NCBI GenBank assembly: GCA_021732995.1
Contig: JAKFWA010000040.1
Location: forward strand, 1 to 64,000
Direction: 5' to 3'
DNA length: 64,000 nucleotides
Source: Planctomycetaceae bacterium
Lineage (GTDB): Bacteria; Planctomycetota; Planctomycetia; Planctomycetales; Planctomycetaceae
Part shown: positions 34,246-49,200 of the stretch, piece by piece
Position numbering within the stretch: the stretch's first letter is position 1
Layout of the letters: every line of letters begins with the position of its first letter
Notes under the pieces: generated by a model
Told to the model about the DNA's origin: nothing
The model's database searches: none
The model's input: only the letters and a program-made list of their open reading frames with translations
Made by a program: the position numbers and the translations under genes

Positions 34246-37200
34246 TTAGAACACAGGGAACGGGAAGCTGAACGCGTCGTTAATCTGGTCCAGCGAATCG
34301 CTGATGATGATGTCACCCGCAACTCGAGCTGTTCCGTTGCCACCACCTGCGAGCTTGTCGGCACCTTCCTCGCCCCGCAGCGTGTCGTCACCCGCTTCGC
34401 CGAGGATCGAGTCGTCACCTTCGCGGCCTGCCAGCGAATCGTTGCCGACACCGCCCAGAAGCGTGTCATTACCGAGTTCACCAAAGACCTTGTCGTTGCC
34501 CGCGTTGCCCGTGATGACGTCGTTGCCGGCATTACCATTGAGGTAATCGTCGCCGTCACCACCATCGATGGTGTCGTTGCCATCCAAGCCGTAGACAGCG
34601 TCATTCGAAGCACCTGTCTTGATCTTGTCGTCGCCAGCTTCTCCGTAGACGACGTCGAAGCCTGGGCCAGTCGCCACTGTGTCGTTGCCATCGCCAGCCG
34701 AGATCGTCGTGACGCCGAAGTAGCCTTCGGTGTTGATCTTGTCGGCTCCGGCAGTTCCGTAGAGCAGGGCTTTCTCGATACCTCTCACGATGTCGGTGAC
34801 AGCACCGATCGTCAAGAAGCCGGTGGTGAAACCTGCATTGCTGGTCAGTGTCAACGTATTAGAGGCCATAGTCTCGATGATCATGTCGCCGCTGCTACCG
34901 TTGCCCAGCAGGGTATCAACACCTGCGGCACCGCTCAGCGTGTCGTTACCAGCTCCGCCGTACAGAGCGTCATCACCGATTTCGCCGAACAAGGCGTCGT
35001 CACCACCATCACCGAACAGGATGTCGTTGCCGATACCGCCCGTCAGCACGTCCAGGCCTTCACCGCCGTTGATCGAGTCATCGCCGATATCGCCGTTGAG
35101 GTTGTCACGAAGACTACTTCCCAGAATGGTGTCGTTACCCTCTCCGCCGGAGACTGTCGTCGTTCCAATGGACCAGCCGGACAGATTGAACGAATCGTTG
35201 CCGCTTCCGCCGATGAGCGACACCTGCTCGATGTTGCTGAGCTTACTGCTGCCGCTCGCCGAAACCAGGTTGGTATTCACGAGGCTCACAATCCCAGAGA
35301 CGTTCTCCAGCACAACGTCGGCCGAGCTTCCATTGCCGTTGAGGATGTTGCTGCCAGCACCGCCTGTCAGCGTATCGATGCCCGCACCACCGATGAGGTT
35401 GTCATTACCTTCGCGGCCATTCATCAGGTCCTGATCGTTGCTGCCCACCAGGATATCGTCGCCAGTTCCGCCCAGCAGGGTGTCGTTGCCGTTCTGGCCA
35501 TCGACGAAGACTCCAATGTCCAAACCGGCCAGATCAACGTGTTCATCACCGTTGCCGCCAGCAATCGAAACTGTTCCGACAAACGCGTCGTCGATACTGG
35601 TTCCAATCACCGAGTCGTTGCCGTCGCCCAGTGAGATTGTCAGCGACGAACTCGGGACGCGGAAGACAACTCGCTCGGCTGTAGCGCCTGTGTCATTGGA
35701 CTCACCCGTCTTGATTGAGCTGAGGCTGTTACCAGCCGTGTCGTCATCAACCAGAGTGACCTTGTCTGCCGCCGCCGAGTAATTGAAGGCCCGGTTCGTG
35801 GCTCCCAGATCGTCGAAGATACGAGTCGTTGACAACGCAGGGTTATATCCCGGCTCCAGGCTGGAGTAAGTCACCACTGAGGTCACTGCACCGTTCACCA
35901 GCGTTACGTTGCCAGCATTGGCATTAGCGAAGTTATGGGTGATGGACGAGAAGCCCAGCCCGTTGATCAAGTTCAGAGAATCGTTCCCGGCGCCTGTGCC
36001 ACCGTTGTAGGTCGTGCCTGTGGCCGGGATTGGCGTTCCGTTCGAGAAGTCCAGCGTCAATGCATCGCTGAAACCGTTGCGACCGTTCACTGTCAGACTC
36101 GTGATGTTGGACAACACGTGCTCTTCAAACACGCTGGTGTCTGTACCGGATGTGACCACTCGCAATCGGTTGCCCGCTCCCAGTCGCAGCGTCAACCCGC
36201 TGTCCGTCCAGATGGTGGAACTGATTGTTACAGCCTCCGCAACGTCGTTGAGGTTCACAATGACGTTGGCTGTTGAGGTACCAGGAACAACTGCGTTGTC
36301 CGCGGCCTGAACCAGCAGGTTGAACGTCGGATTTGTTTCGAAGTTCAGCGCCGACGTGTTGGCAACCGTGATAAGGCCCGTCGTCGGATTGATGGCGAAC
36401 GCGCCGTTCGTGTTACCGCTCAGGATCGAGAAGGTCACTGAGTTACCATTCGCGTCTGTCGCGTTCAGGTCCACGATCGTCGAGCCATTTGCCTGGTTCT
36501 CGTTCACAGAGAACGTGCCCGCGCCGGTGATCGATGGCGGATCGTTGATATTGATCGTCACGGTCACATCTGCGGGGTTCTGTGCTGTGCCGTCGGAAAT
36601 GCGATACGTGAACGTATCCGTCAATTGAGTAGAACCGTCGTGGATGTAGGTAAACGTGCCGTCTGGATTGAGTGTGAAGACACCAGTGTGATGTGCTGGG
36701 GCACTAACCAGAGTGGCCGTCCAACCAACTCGCGGAGAATCGACATCGTTGTCATTGGCGAGTACGCCATCGTCGCCTGGAACGCCAGGCGTCGTGGTGC
36801 CCGCCACGTCAGAAGTCGATAGCGTGCCATTACGCAGTACTGAGTAGGTATCATTGACGCCGACAGGTTGATCATTCAGTGGATTGACGGTGATATTAAA
36901 CGAATCCGAATCAGTCATGGCACCGCCTGACCCGGTGGCATTCTGATCCGTGGTAGTGATCGTCACTGTCGCCGCGCCGTTGAAGTCTTGCGTCGGCGTG
37001 AACGAGGCCGAGCCCAGAGTGGCCTGCAAGTCGGCAATCGTACCTGACAGCGTCAGCGTATTGCTGTTATTCGCTCCGCCGACGATCGTGACCCCGCCGC
37101 TCAACGGGCCCACACTCACTCGGCCGTTTGTTGCAGACAGCGTCACTCGAACCGGCGAACTGCCAGCGTCGACGTCTGACACAGAGAGGGTGCCAATCGA

Positions 37201-40200
37201 CACCGCCGTGTCTTCATTAGTAGAAACCGGTCCGGACGGGAGTGTGTTCACCGGGGCGTCGTTCACCGCGGCGATTGACAGACTTACCGATCCAGTCGCT
37301 GTCTTGATACCACCTGAACCAGTGTTGCCAAGATCGCTCAGGGAGACGGACAATGAATCCGATCCGTTGAAGTTCAAATTCGGGCGATAAGCCAGGCCGT
37401 TCAAGGCGAGATTCATATCGCTGATCGTGCCTCGGATTGTCATCGTGCCCGTGTTGTGTGCCCCGCCGACGAACATGATGTTGTTCAGCGAGCCGAGAGT
37501 CAGCGTGCCGTTGCTGACGGTCAATTGGACCTCGACGAGACCCGTGCCCTCGTTAACGTCGATATCCGCGACAACAATGCCGTTACCGCCAACCGTCGAG
37601 AAGACTCTGACACCGTCTTCATTCAGGGACTGAGTGGCACTCGGAACAGTCAGCGTTGGAGCATCGTTTTGAGCACCGACTGTAATCGGGATAGTAACCG
37701 TTGCTTCCTTCGGACCACCGTCTCCGGTGTTGCCCTGATCGTTAATTGTCAGAGTCAACGAAGCTGACCCGTTGTAGCCTGCGGTCGGTCGATACTGCAT
37801 CCCATCCAGAGCGGCATTAATCGCCGTCTTGCTCGTGCCGATGAAAGTCATTGTCGACGACCCGTTAGCACCACCGATAAATGTCAATCCGGTGGTGCGA
37901 CTGAGGGTCAACGTTCCATGAGTAACTGTCAGGACGACTCGCGGCTGTCCGCTGCCAAGATCGATATCGTCAATCGATACTCCATTACTGTTGGCCGCAG
38001 AGATCGTGAGCACTCCGTCTTCAGTTGCTACCAGCGGCGACTGCTGTGAAGTCACGGTGGGTGCGTCGTTCGACGGAATGGTGGTGATTGTTACGGTATC
38101 AGTATCACTCTTTTGAGTTGGCGGATTTCCAGTATTTCCTAGATCGTTTGTGGTAATCGTCAGGATCGTATTACCAACAAAGTTGTTGGCGGGAGTGAAG
38201 GTCAGGCCGTCCAGCGCGGCCTGCAATTCGCTCAGCAAGCCCGTCATCGTCAAGCTGGATGTGCTGTTACCGCTCAGGCTATTCAGCGCCGATACGGCTG
38301 TTGGATTCACGGCAACTGAGCCACCGGAAACGCTGACCATTACCTGCAGCACACCATTGCTGGCATCAATATCCGTTGTGCTGAGGATTCTGCCGCTCGC
38401 AGTGCTGAAGACCAGCGGATCGTCTTCCAGAATCTGCTGAGCGACGGGTACGACGTTCACAGGAGCGTCGTTATTGCCGTCCAGCGAAATGGACACAGTT
38501 GCGGTGTCCGTCAGCGTCGCGTTCATACCGAAATTCGGGTCGTTGATCGTGACGGTAAGAGTCTCGGTGCCCGTGTCCTGGCCTGGTGCTCCCTTGTAGG
38601 TCAACCCGTTCAGCGCGGCGTTGATCTGGAGCAAGGTTCCCGTGAAGGTGACGTTCGCCGATCCGTTGGCGCCAAGGGTGATATTGACACCGCTGGATGG
38701 TGCCAGCGTCAAGGTGCCGGTCGGGAAGCCGCTGTTGGTCAACCCCAAAGACGCCGTGTAAATTGAACTGCCGGTGCCGGTTGGGTCGTCCACGTCTGAG
38801 ACGGTGATTGCGTTGGATGCACTCACGGAGAACACGAAGTCTGTGTCTTCGATCGCCACCTGAGTCACGCTTGGAACACTGATAGCCGGAGCATCGTCCA
38901 GATTATTGACCGTCACTGCGACCGTCTTCGTACTGGTTCGCGCAGGGCCAGCGCCAGTGAACCCACGGTCGTTCAAACTGAAGGCGACGGACGCGGAACC
39001 GAAGTAATCATCCGCCGGGTCGTAATCGACACCAGCATCCAGGGCCGCCTGAATAGCATTCAAGGTGCCTTCATACTCGACGGTCGATGTTCCATTCGTT
39101 CCAGAGATCAGCGTCAAGCTGGCAATCGAGGAGAAGGTCACGGTGCCATTCGTGGCACTGACCGTAATTCGGACCGGGTCGGTCGCCACGTTCGCTTCAG
39201 GATCGCTGACGGTGATACCGTTCAGATTTGCGGCGCTGAACGTGAGTGTCGCGTCTTCATTGACTGATTGCGTGTTCGGGCCTGCAACGACCGGAGGATC
39301 GTTTACCGTCAGAACGTCCAGTTCGATCGTGTCGGAGTCTGGAGTAGATACGCCGCCGCTGGCGCCAAGATCGTTGGTTGTAATTGTGATTGAGGCGAAC
39401 GGACCTGTTCCGTTCGATGTGAATGCCGGATTCGGATCGAACTTGAGGCCGTTCAACGCGGTGTTGATGTTCGCAATTGATCCCGTCAACTGGACCATCG
39501 CTGTGCCGTCGCCTGTGACGGTGAGGCCCGAACTCGAAGCCAGCGTGACGGTGCCGTTGGTCGCTGTAAGAGTCACTTGCAGGACGCCGGTGGTTTCGCC
39601 CGCATCGACGTCGCTCACGGAGATCACGCCGCCGTTTCCGACGCCACCGTCAAATACAAACTGCGTTCGTTCCAGTGCCAAGAGAGGCGCGCCTGGGAAT
39701 GCCGAAGCCGCATTATAGAGGTTCACCGGATTGTCGTTGATCGGGGTCACGGCAATCGTTGTCGAGAAGACTCGCGTCAAGGCGAGTGGATTCGTCGGCG
39801 ATGGGACCGAAACCGCCTGATCGACGTTACCCATGTCGTTGATGGACACCATCAAAACGGCATTGCCGCTGAAGTCCTGGTTTGGATCGAAAATCAAGCC
39901 GTTCAACGCGGTGTTAATGGCATTGATCGTACCACGGAACGTCATGCTGGTGTCGTTCGTGCCGTCGTTACCAAGTCCAGGCAGAACAAATGTCAGGCCT
40001 GTTGTGCCGCTCAACGACAGCACACCGTTGGTCACGGAAATCGTAACCTGGGCTGTTGTCATGCCAGTCGGATCGTCCAACGCATCCGACACCGAAACGT
40101 TGCCTGAGAATGTCAGGTTCATGTCTTCAGGCGTGCTCGGCGCTACTGGCAGAGTCGCTGATGGCGCGCTGTTTACGGCGTTGATCGTGATATTGATATT

Positions 40201-43200
40201 GTCGACGTCTTCCTGCGGCACGAGCGGCAGGGTGCTGAAATTACCCAGATCGTTGGTGCGAACTTCCAGGCGAGCGACGCCAATCGTGCTGTTGAAATCC
40301 TGAGTTGGCGTGAATTGCAACTTGTCTGCGGTCAGCGTTCCACCGGCCAGCATCGCATTGATATTTGACAGCGTGCCGGTGACTGTGACGACCGCGCCCG
40401 ATGGACTCATACTATTGAGCGTCACAAAGCTGGCGTAGTTCTGGGGCAGCGTCACCGTGCCGTTAGTGGCCGTCAGAGTAACCTGCACGGTGTTGTCGTT
40501 GATGAACGCATCCGGGTCATCCACCGAGATGGCGTTGCCGTCGGCGGCCGAGAAGACCACGAACGTTGGCGATGCCGCAGTGTTCTCATTGACCGTCGGG
40601 CCGGCCGGCACGGTGTTGACTGGTGGATCATTCGGACCGTTCGTCACCAGCACGTCAAACCGCAACGTCCCGTCAACCTGATTGGGGATTAGCGCGTTAC
40701 CCGCAAAATCCCGGACACCGGTTGCCACGGTATTATCCACTGTCAACGTATACCGGGCGTCCTGCGGGAACAGAGTTACGGATGTAAGAATTGCCTCGTT
40801 CGTATTCGCGTTGTAGGCGAACACGTAGTCCACGTTATTGACCAGCGTTTGAGTGCCGGTTTTCGTGGTTTGAGTCAACACAAACTGATTCACGTTAACG
40901 GTAGTATCGTCAATGCCGATGCCCGCGTCGGTCAGTTTGATGGTGAACTGATTGAAGAACAGTGGTGCGTTAACGTGGACAACCGCAGCCAGAGGATCCA
41001 GATCGTCCGGGCCATTGTCTTCAGGAACGACCAGGCTTGCGACGCCACCAGTCGTGTCAGCTCGCTCAATCGCGCCGAGGTCATTAAACACCTCGCCACC
41101 AAGTCCCGACGGAGCTTGTGAGGAGTCGTCCACGCGTTTCTGACCGAAGACGTCTGATGTCGGGGATACCGTGTCAGAGTTGGGAATTCCCGCCTGGGCC
41201 TTCCAGGAAACAAAGTTGGCGCGATCTCCCAGGCTTCCGAGCGATCGATCGATCGCCTGGCTGCCGTTGGCCAGATAGAAGTTACCCACGGCTGGATTCA
41301 CGAACAGCGGATTGGAAATCGGATCCAGAATCATGCTGGCATCGGTCACTCCACCTGTGATTGTATTGTTATTCCCGTGGAAGAACGTACGAGTAATGAC
41401 CGTGCGACGGTCCGCAGTCGGATTTGTCGACGCCGAAGTGAGATCGACCGACACACCAGTATTGGTGTTGGCAATCAGGTTATTCAGCAACGTCGGGCTG
41501 GCATTATTCTGGACTCGAATGCCCGTGCCCGTTGCAACGGCACCACCGTAGATCGTGTTATTGATAATCTTGCCGAACGGAACAGTGGTGGCTGGCAAAG
41601 CTGCGGTACCATTCGCATTCGGATCGCCGTCAAACAGGATCCCGTTGATACCCGAACCTGTGATGACGTTGTTGGCGACGGTGATGCTCGGGGCCAGTTG
41701 CTCAGCGTTCGGAGTATTGAACTTCATGGCCGAGCCCAGCGGCGAAGCGTTGGACACCGGATCTCGTGTGCCTGCCGAGATACTGATGCCGCTGTTGGAA
41801 GAACTGCGGATGAAGTTGTTCTCGATCTGGAAGTGGCCTTGTTGACGCTCCACGTTGCGATCGCCGCGAACGAAGATGCCTGAGATCGGCTGGAAGCTCA
41901 CGTCGTCAACAATCGCCTGCTCCAGTGAGTCCGCGACTGCGTCGACTCCATCCGAACCGTCTTTCTGATACACGAAGAACAGCGTGTGCACGCCCGGGTC
42001 GAAGGTCAGCGTTGCGGTCTTGAATCCGTCCGCATCCGCACCGGGCGTTCCCGTTGTGGAATCGCTTTCAAAAATCGGGCCTTCTTCGCCGCCGATCGCG
42101 TCCAGGTAGACGCGGAAGCGATCGCCGGTGTCTGCCGTGACCTTGTAACGGAAGGTCACGCCCGCAGCGGTCTGAGAAACCGACATGGCAGCCAATTGAT
42201 TGTCATCAATCGGAGTCGACTGCGCGGCAGCCGTGCTGAAGGAGAACACTGCACCCGCGCCATGTGCCACCGCAGTCGGTCCACGAACGATCGCCAGTAG
42301 AGTGCCGAACAGGACCTGAGCACCAACAGGCTCATTGTCAATATAAGCCAGGAACGGCGTGCCTGCTGCCGGGAGACCTGCAGTGCTGGCAACAGTCACA
42401 GTGTTGGATGCCGCTGAAATTGCTCCCGTAGTGGTCGTCTTGGGACTGATCGCGGCAGGCCCCACAATCCACGGTGCGTTGCTGCTCGGCGCGTTAGGAA
42501 TCCAACCCACAGCCGGGTCGAAGCCGAACGTCGTCAGGTCGCTGTCCGCCAGTTCGAAGTTATCAGACACCACTGTCGAATACAGGTCTCCCACTGTTTG
42601 CGGCAGAGGCAATCCGGTTGTGGGTGACGTGATGGTCGTGGTGCCGGAAATGAATCGAGTATTCGTATCAAACGTGTTGTTGATAACGATGTCGGGATTC
42701 TTCTTGTCCTTGCTCGCCGCGTACTCGAAGCCTCGACGAATCTCGACCTGATAGGCCCCCGAGAGTAATTCCTGTGGAAGCATCAAGCTCATCGGCGGCT
42801 GCGGCACTGTGAAGTTGGACTTATCAGTGGTCGCGGCGGTGATCATTTCACCGCGTTCAGTCCAGCCAATCATGATGTCGTCGATGTAGAATCCTTCGGC
42901 CGTGTTGTTCTGGCCGCGACTGAACTGATTCGCGCCCACAGACGTGTCAGTCAGTCGCCCGAAGGCATCCACCGGAGTAGCTAGGTCACTGTCATTGGTT
43001 GTGACGCCAGACGAAATGATGGTGCCTGCAGTGCTGAAGTCGAATCTCAGCCGCAGACCGGACATACCCGCAAAGTCAGCTAGATCGACGCGAGCTTGTC
43101 TCCATCCACCTGTATTATCAAACAGTTCCTGCGCCTGCTGGCGACCATCACCGGTGTTTGCCAATCTCGAGTGCGAAATGAAATTCGGCAGTTCGCTGTC

Positions 43201-46200
43201 GTCATCCTTGGGAGTGTTGTTGGTGGCAACGAGATTCCAAGTTCGACCACCGTCCGCGGAGATGAAGACGCGAGCGGCGTCGTTGAACGTGCCATCCGGG
43301 TCGCCCGCAGCGTCATTCTCTGTGGCCAGGAAGTAATTGAAGTACAGAGTCGGACGGTCCTTGTTGGTTTCCGTTCCGGTATCAGAAACAAGATCAAACG
43401 GCTTGGAGAGCAAACTCCCTAATGCACCGCCGGGCAGGTTGTAGTTGTTCTGAATAGCGGCGGTCGCCGTAATGTCCCGCTGGAACTCGTTGTCTTGGAC
43501 GCCAAGCTGCGAGTTCGTATCTTCGTAGTTCAGATACGGAGTTGTACCGGCAACATATCGCTCCAGACCGAAGTAGAAGCTTGTGCCACCGATTGCTTCG
43601 GACTGCGTGCGTGTATTTCCCTGTTCATCATCAATGTCACGAGACTCGGCTCCCGGCGTGCGGCTGTTGTCATACGCCGTATTGATACCGTGGCCAGCGT
43701 CTGCGGAGCGTGTGTTGGTCGGGTGCCACAGGTTGAAGTCCAACGGCGAGAATGCCAGGCCCGTAGCTCCGTTAGCTCCCGTGAGCGTGCGGAAGTATTG
43801 ATCGCGGACGCCATCACCGCCGATTTGCTGAGTATAGTTACCCGCAGTCGTGGCCGAATTGATCGCGACGATATAGTTACCTGCGGTGGTTGCAGTGCTG
43901 GGGACACCCGTCAGTTGCGTTGGTCGCAACGTGCCCGTTCCGGCCGTTATAGCTGCAGATACAAGGGCGCTTGCCATTGCATTTCCGTTGACGGCATTCA
44001 CCAGCTCGTTGGCGGTGGATGCACTGGCACCAGCGTTGGCTGCGTCGTTGTCGAGAGTGACGGTGATAATGTTACCTGCCACCATGACGGTTGGGAGTGC
44101 GGCACCGCCGCCGAGGTCGGCTGCTTGAACATTGATCTGAACGCCATCTCCAGCAATCCCAGCCGTGGTCGCGGTATATCCGACAGTCACGGAGTTAATT
44201 CCGAAACCGTAAGTTTCAGACGCGGTTGCAAACGTGCTCACGGTAGTCGCAGCAAATTCGGCTCCTGTGCCAAGAGTGATTGACGGGGTTATCAATGCGC
44301 TCGCCCCAGCGTCGCCAGTGAGGGCGTTGACGATGTCATTCACTGTCGACAGGTTCGCAGGATTGCTGTTGATCGTTACCGTGATTGTAGATCCGGCAAC
44401 GTTGACCGTCGGCGTTCCTGCGGGGCCAAGATCGTTCTCCCGAACTACGACGGTCACGCCCGCGCCGGCAGCGCCCGGAGCTACCGCCGTATATGTGATT
44501 TCGGCGGTACCACCGGCAAACGTCGCGGTGGTGACGGCGTTGGTGGTCGTCACGGTGGGATTGGACACCGTGATTGTGGCACCGCTGACGGTCATTCCGG
44601 CATCGTCAACAACGAGCGGAGAGACGACCTTGTCCTGATAGAATCCCTGGAAGGTGATTTCAAGGTCGTTGGTGGCAAGGCTGCCTGTAATACTCAAATC
44701 GGCTGCGTTGAAGATCGGCACGCTGTTGATCACATCGCCCAGCCGATCGCGTGGACGCAATGCCTGCAAGGCGGTGCTGATCTGACCGGGAGTCGCCAGG
44801 GCGCTGATCGGAGCAGTGGTCAGCGGGCCGTAAGTGTCGCTTGTGAAGGTCAGAGTGAAGGTGTCGCCAGCCTGCGGCATCGCGGACGCCGTCAGAGCCT
44901 GCACCTCATTGTCACTGCCGAAGGCATAAACCGGCTCGATGGTAGAGCCACTAATGCGGAAGGACACCAGTTGGCCAACCGAATTAATGGCAAACAACAC
45001 GTCATTATAATCTCCTCCATGCAGGTTTTGTGGCCCCAGCGCCAAACCTCGGAAGTCCACGTTCGTGAGCGAGGCACCAATTCCTAGCGGGTCACCATTC
45101 TGGTGCGCCGGATTGAAGTCGTAAATCAGCGTGGCAGTCGCCTGCAGGCTCGACGTGAAGCGATTGATCGAGACCAGTTGTCCCTGATCCGTAATGCCGT
45201 AGAGTAGATTGGCGGGACTATTACCCGGCGTAGCTGTGTTGAACGCCAGACCGGTCACGTTCCCTTGCAGCGTCTGGGCGTAGCCATTCACGATGGCATC
45301 AGTACCACCGGTTAAGGTAGCGCTGACGAATCCACCGCCGGTGGTACCAGTAGTGCGTCCGCCGCTACCGCCATTGCTGACTGAAACTGTAATCAGTTGG
45401 TTAGCGTTCCCGTCCTGATTGATGGCATCCACGATCGATTGGGCGGATGCCGCCTGACCGGCTGTGACGGTCACGGTACCAGCTCCAAAGTTAGTTGAGA
45501 TGGAAATCCCACCGTTGTTTGCCCCGCTGGAGTTCAAGTTCAGACGGACATTGTTGCCCGCTGTACCTTGGGCTCGAGACTGCACATTGATGGTTGTGCT
45601 TCCACCGGTATCAAAAACTGAAGCGAACCCGCTTGCCGCGTTTACGCCGGCAAACTGGATGTCACCGAAGCCACTATCGCCGGTACCATTCGCAATTGCA
45701 CCGTTGTCCAGGGCGACTCGATAAAGCTTGGAATTGACTGAAGCGGCGCCAGTCACCGTTCGTCCGTTCTCGAGCACGGAGACCCAGCCGGTGTAGGTCG
45801 GCAAACCTGCGTTGACACCTGTTCGCTCGACCGTCATCGCGCCCGTGCTGCTGGACACCGTGATATCATCGAAGTCGTTCCCGTTTCCGGTTGACCCCGG
45901 CGCGAAGGTCTGCTGAGTACCCGATTCGCCTGGAATCGCATCACCCGTACCAACCGCAGTGACACCGCCGGTCCCCGTGTTGACGGTTACAACCCGTCCG
46001 ACATTATTAGCCGTATTGAAGAGGTTCTGATAACCGTACAGGGTACCATCAGACCGCATCGCGATGTCTTGAATGGTGTTGTTGCCCTGCCCCTGATTGC
46101 TGTTGATGACACTGATGGAGTATCCAAAGAGTGGATTGATCGCCGAAAGAACGTTGCCGCCGGTTGAAACAAACAGAGGCACGTCGCCGAGATCAAAGCT

Positions 46201-49200
46201 GCGGACGTTCGCGCTCAGAGTCTGAGTATTAGTGAGATCGATCAGGCCATTCGCGTGAATCGGATCCACAGCGGCGCCGTTGGATGTGTAGCCCTGATAC
46301 CCAATGTGATCTTCGATGACGCGCGCCGTCGAGTTCACTGGTTCCAGACGCACTAGGGGATTGGTTGCGCCGGATTGATAGGTCTGGTTGAGTTGCGTGT
46401 TCAGGAAGCGGTTCGAATTGACTTCGATCTGATAGTTCGTAGTCGACCCGGGCACGCCTGTTGGCATCTGCACCGGACCAATGAACGGATCCAGTGCGCC
46501 GATGGATCCGCGGCTGAGGTCGTCGAGGTCGTTTGCATTTCCGGTTGCCGGACGGTCGTCTTCGATATTGGACTCGCGGCCCACCAGAATCGGTACGCCA
46601 GCCGAGTTGAAGATGACCATGGTGGTGTCACCACGGGACAAACCATCCGAGTAGTCCAGATCGAACACCGTCGTCCAGGTCTTGCCACCACCGCTGGAAC
46701 CGCCAATGACCTGGATGGAGCCACCGAGAACGGTTTGCGCGTAGTCGCTGCTGTATTGATAGAAGTCCGAATCGTCTGCAGCGCTGAGATCACCGCCGAC
46801 GCTGATGACATTCCGATCGGATTCAAGCAGTGGCCCCACGTTCTGAGCGGTGCCGGTGGGACCGTTTGCGGCTGTGGTTTCTGTGGTTTCCGACTGCAGC
46901 GGCGAGCGAGCCGGCAGGCCGCTGACATCGATACCGATTGTCGCGAACCGAATGTCGGCGTAGCGAACGACCGAGCCGGGCTTCTCGTCGGTCTGACGCT
47001 CGCGGATCTGCAGTTGATACTCGCCGCGTGAGAGTCCAGCCTTGAGCAGGCCGTCGTCATCGAGGTCCGCAGCGTTCGTCTGGTTACTGCGAACTCGGAC
47101 GAAGTAGGTTCCCACAACTCCGGCGGTGCCGGGCAATACCAGCCGGAAGCCAGTGTCGTGATAATTGAAGGTGTAGAAGTCACCTCCGTTATAAATATCC
47201 TTCTGCAGGCCCTGAGCGGCTCCGGAGAGGTCCACGACGCCAGTGGCACTGTTATAGCGAGCCCGCGCGACCAGCGTTCCATCAGCCAGAACGACTTCCA
47301 GCACGGGATCAAGTGCATTACCGCGAGTACGATCCAAGTCGAACCAGATCTCGTTACCGGCCGTTGCCTTGAAGCTGTAGATGTCCACGTCGCCTGCATC
47401 GTCGGCGCTGATAAAGCCGTGTACTTCAAAACCGGCCGGGCGATTGTCGTCCGAGTCAGACCGGAAATTGGTGTCGTCTGCGTTGTAATTCGTCGCGTTT
47501 GGTCCCGTAATGTGCTGCGGCGCCAGTTCGCCCAGGAACTCAGACTTGGTGAATGTATTGTCGTTTTTCTCAATCCCACCGTTGTTGGGAGATTCCGCTT
47601 CAACGATCGTCTTCACATTGCGGTCGTTGCTGAATTGGGTGAACCGCAAGCTGCGCCAGGCGCCCGGGGTTCCGACGGACGATCCGTTGTTATTAGTATC
47701 AGTCTGCGGGAATCCGGCAGGGTCGAAGCTGGCTCCGACCGTGTCGTCGGTGAGGGAAGTCAGCACGACGGGGAAGCCCGGTTGACCGATTACCTGCACC
47801 GTGCCACCGATGCGATCGTCGATATCCAAGTAGATTCCGTCAGCGGTGAAGCCGGCGGTGGGGCCTGAGAGCTTTACCACCAGACTTTCACCGGGGTTGC
47901 TCTGCAAGCGAATGCCGCTGTAAGTGTGATGCTGGTCAACACTGATATCGCTGGTGAGGACGTGTACGATATCCGTATCGTCCCACACCGACTCGGTGGT
48001 GAGGACGTCTCCGCGAACATTCATTCCGTTGATGCTATTACCCGCCATGCGATTGAGTCGCACCAGCGGACCGTGATTGCCGGCAAACTGAGTGAACGCG
48101 TCCAAGTCGCCCGTGCTACGTCCGGTATCGCGCTGGAAGTCAGCCAGCATCGCATTGGCGTTAATATCAACCACACTGCCGGTATTGTTGCGGAAGATGT
48201 TGTTGACGATGATCGGCTGGGCTTGTCGCACGAAGATCGTTGACGACGAAGTTCCGCCACGGCCATTTCGACTGCCGCCACCGCCGCCAGCGTTGTTCTC
48301 GAAGGTCGTATTAGCAACGCGGGCCTTGACTTGATGATGAATCTCGATCGTGTTGAAACGATCCGACGAACCTTCGATCGGCGTCGAACCGCCTGCGTAG
48401 GCGATGTAGGCCTGATCGATGGCCAGGCGGCTATTCGCGTTGAAGGCCAAGCCGCCCCAGTCACCTGCCTGAGCGGTGGTGGTCAAGAGATTGCCCGTCA
48501 GATCGTAGGTCGCGCCATAGCCGTATCGGTCGTCCAGAATCGAGGTGAAGATCACCGGATTAGTGGACGTGCCTTCGGCGATCAGAGCTGAATTACCGCG
48601 CTGACCCTCGATTCGAGCGGCGCCCAGCTTGACGACGACACCCGGATCAACGGCAAGACGGCCACTCGGGCGGGGTGCGCCGTCGAGCGGACCGCCGGGG
48701 TTACCTACGATTTCCAGATTCTGAGTGATGATGTGCGTGATATCCACATCGTCGAACCGCGCTGTCTTGCTCAGACGTTGCAGTGGTTGACCAAACTGTG
48801 TCTCGATGCGTACGAACAAGCCATTCTGGCTGTTATCGTAGATCAGGTTGCTGTGAATATCCGGACCAATTCGGCCACGTGAATCGTCGAAGCTGTCTGG
48901 GTCCGCGGAAATCGCCGCATCGGATCCATTCGTGATGGTGTTGTGCGTCAGCGTTGGTCGCGCCGTCACCATGTGAATGGAATTATAAACCTTCTCCACC
49001 GAGTTAACGATGACCTTGCCGCCACCGTGGCTGATGTTCGCATGGTTGACGTAGTTGAGGAAGATGCCCGCATCAAACAACGTGGCACCGGCAGTATTGG
49101 CTTGGAAGTCTGAAGTTTCGCGGAATACCAGGCCGCCCCAGTCACCTGCGTTCGCTCCGTCGGTCACACCATCGCTGTCGCCGCCGACGAGGTCATTTTC

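Noticed and set aside
46401-47603. 400-codon minus-strand frame overlapping the giant gene in another phase
   Set aside because: Same strand but shifted frame; its composition is rich in Arg/Ser/Thr as expected of an out-of-frame shadow, while the main frame has PPC-like and beta-helix motifs.
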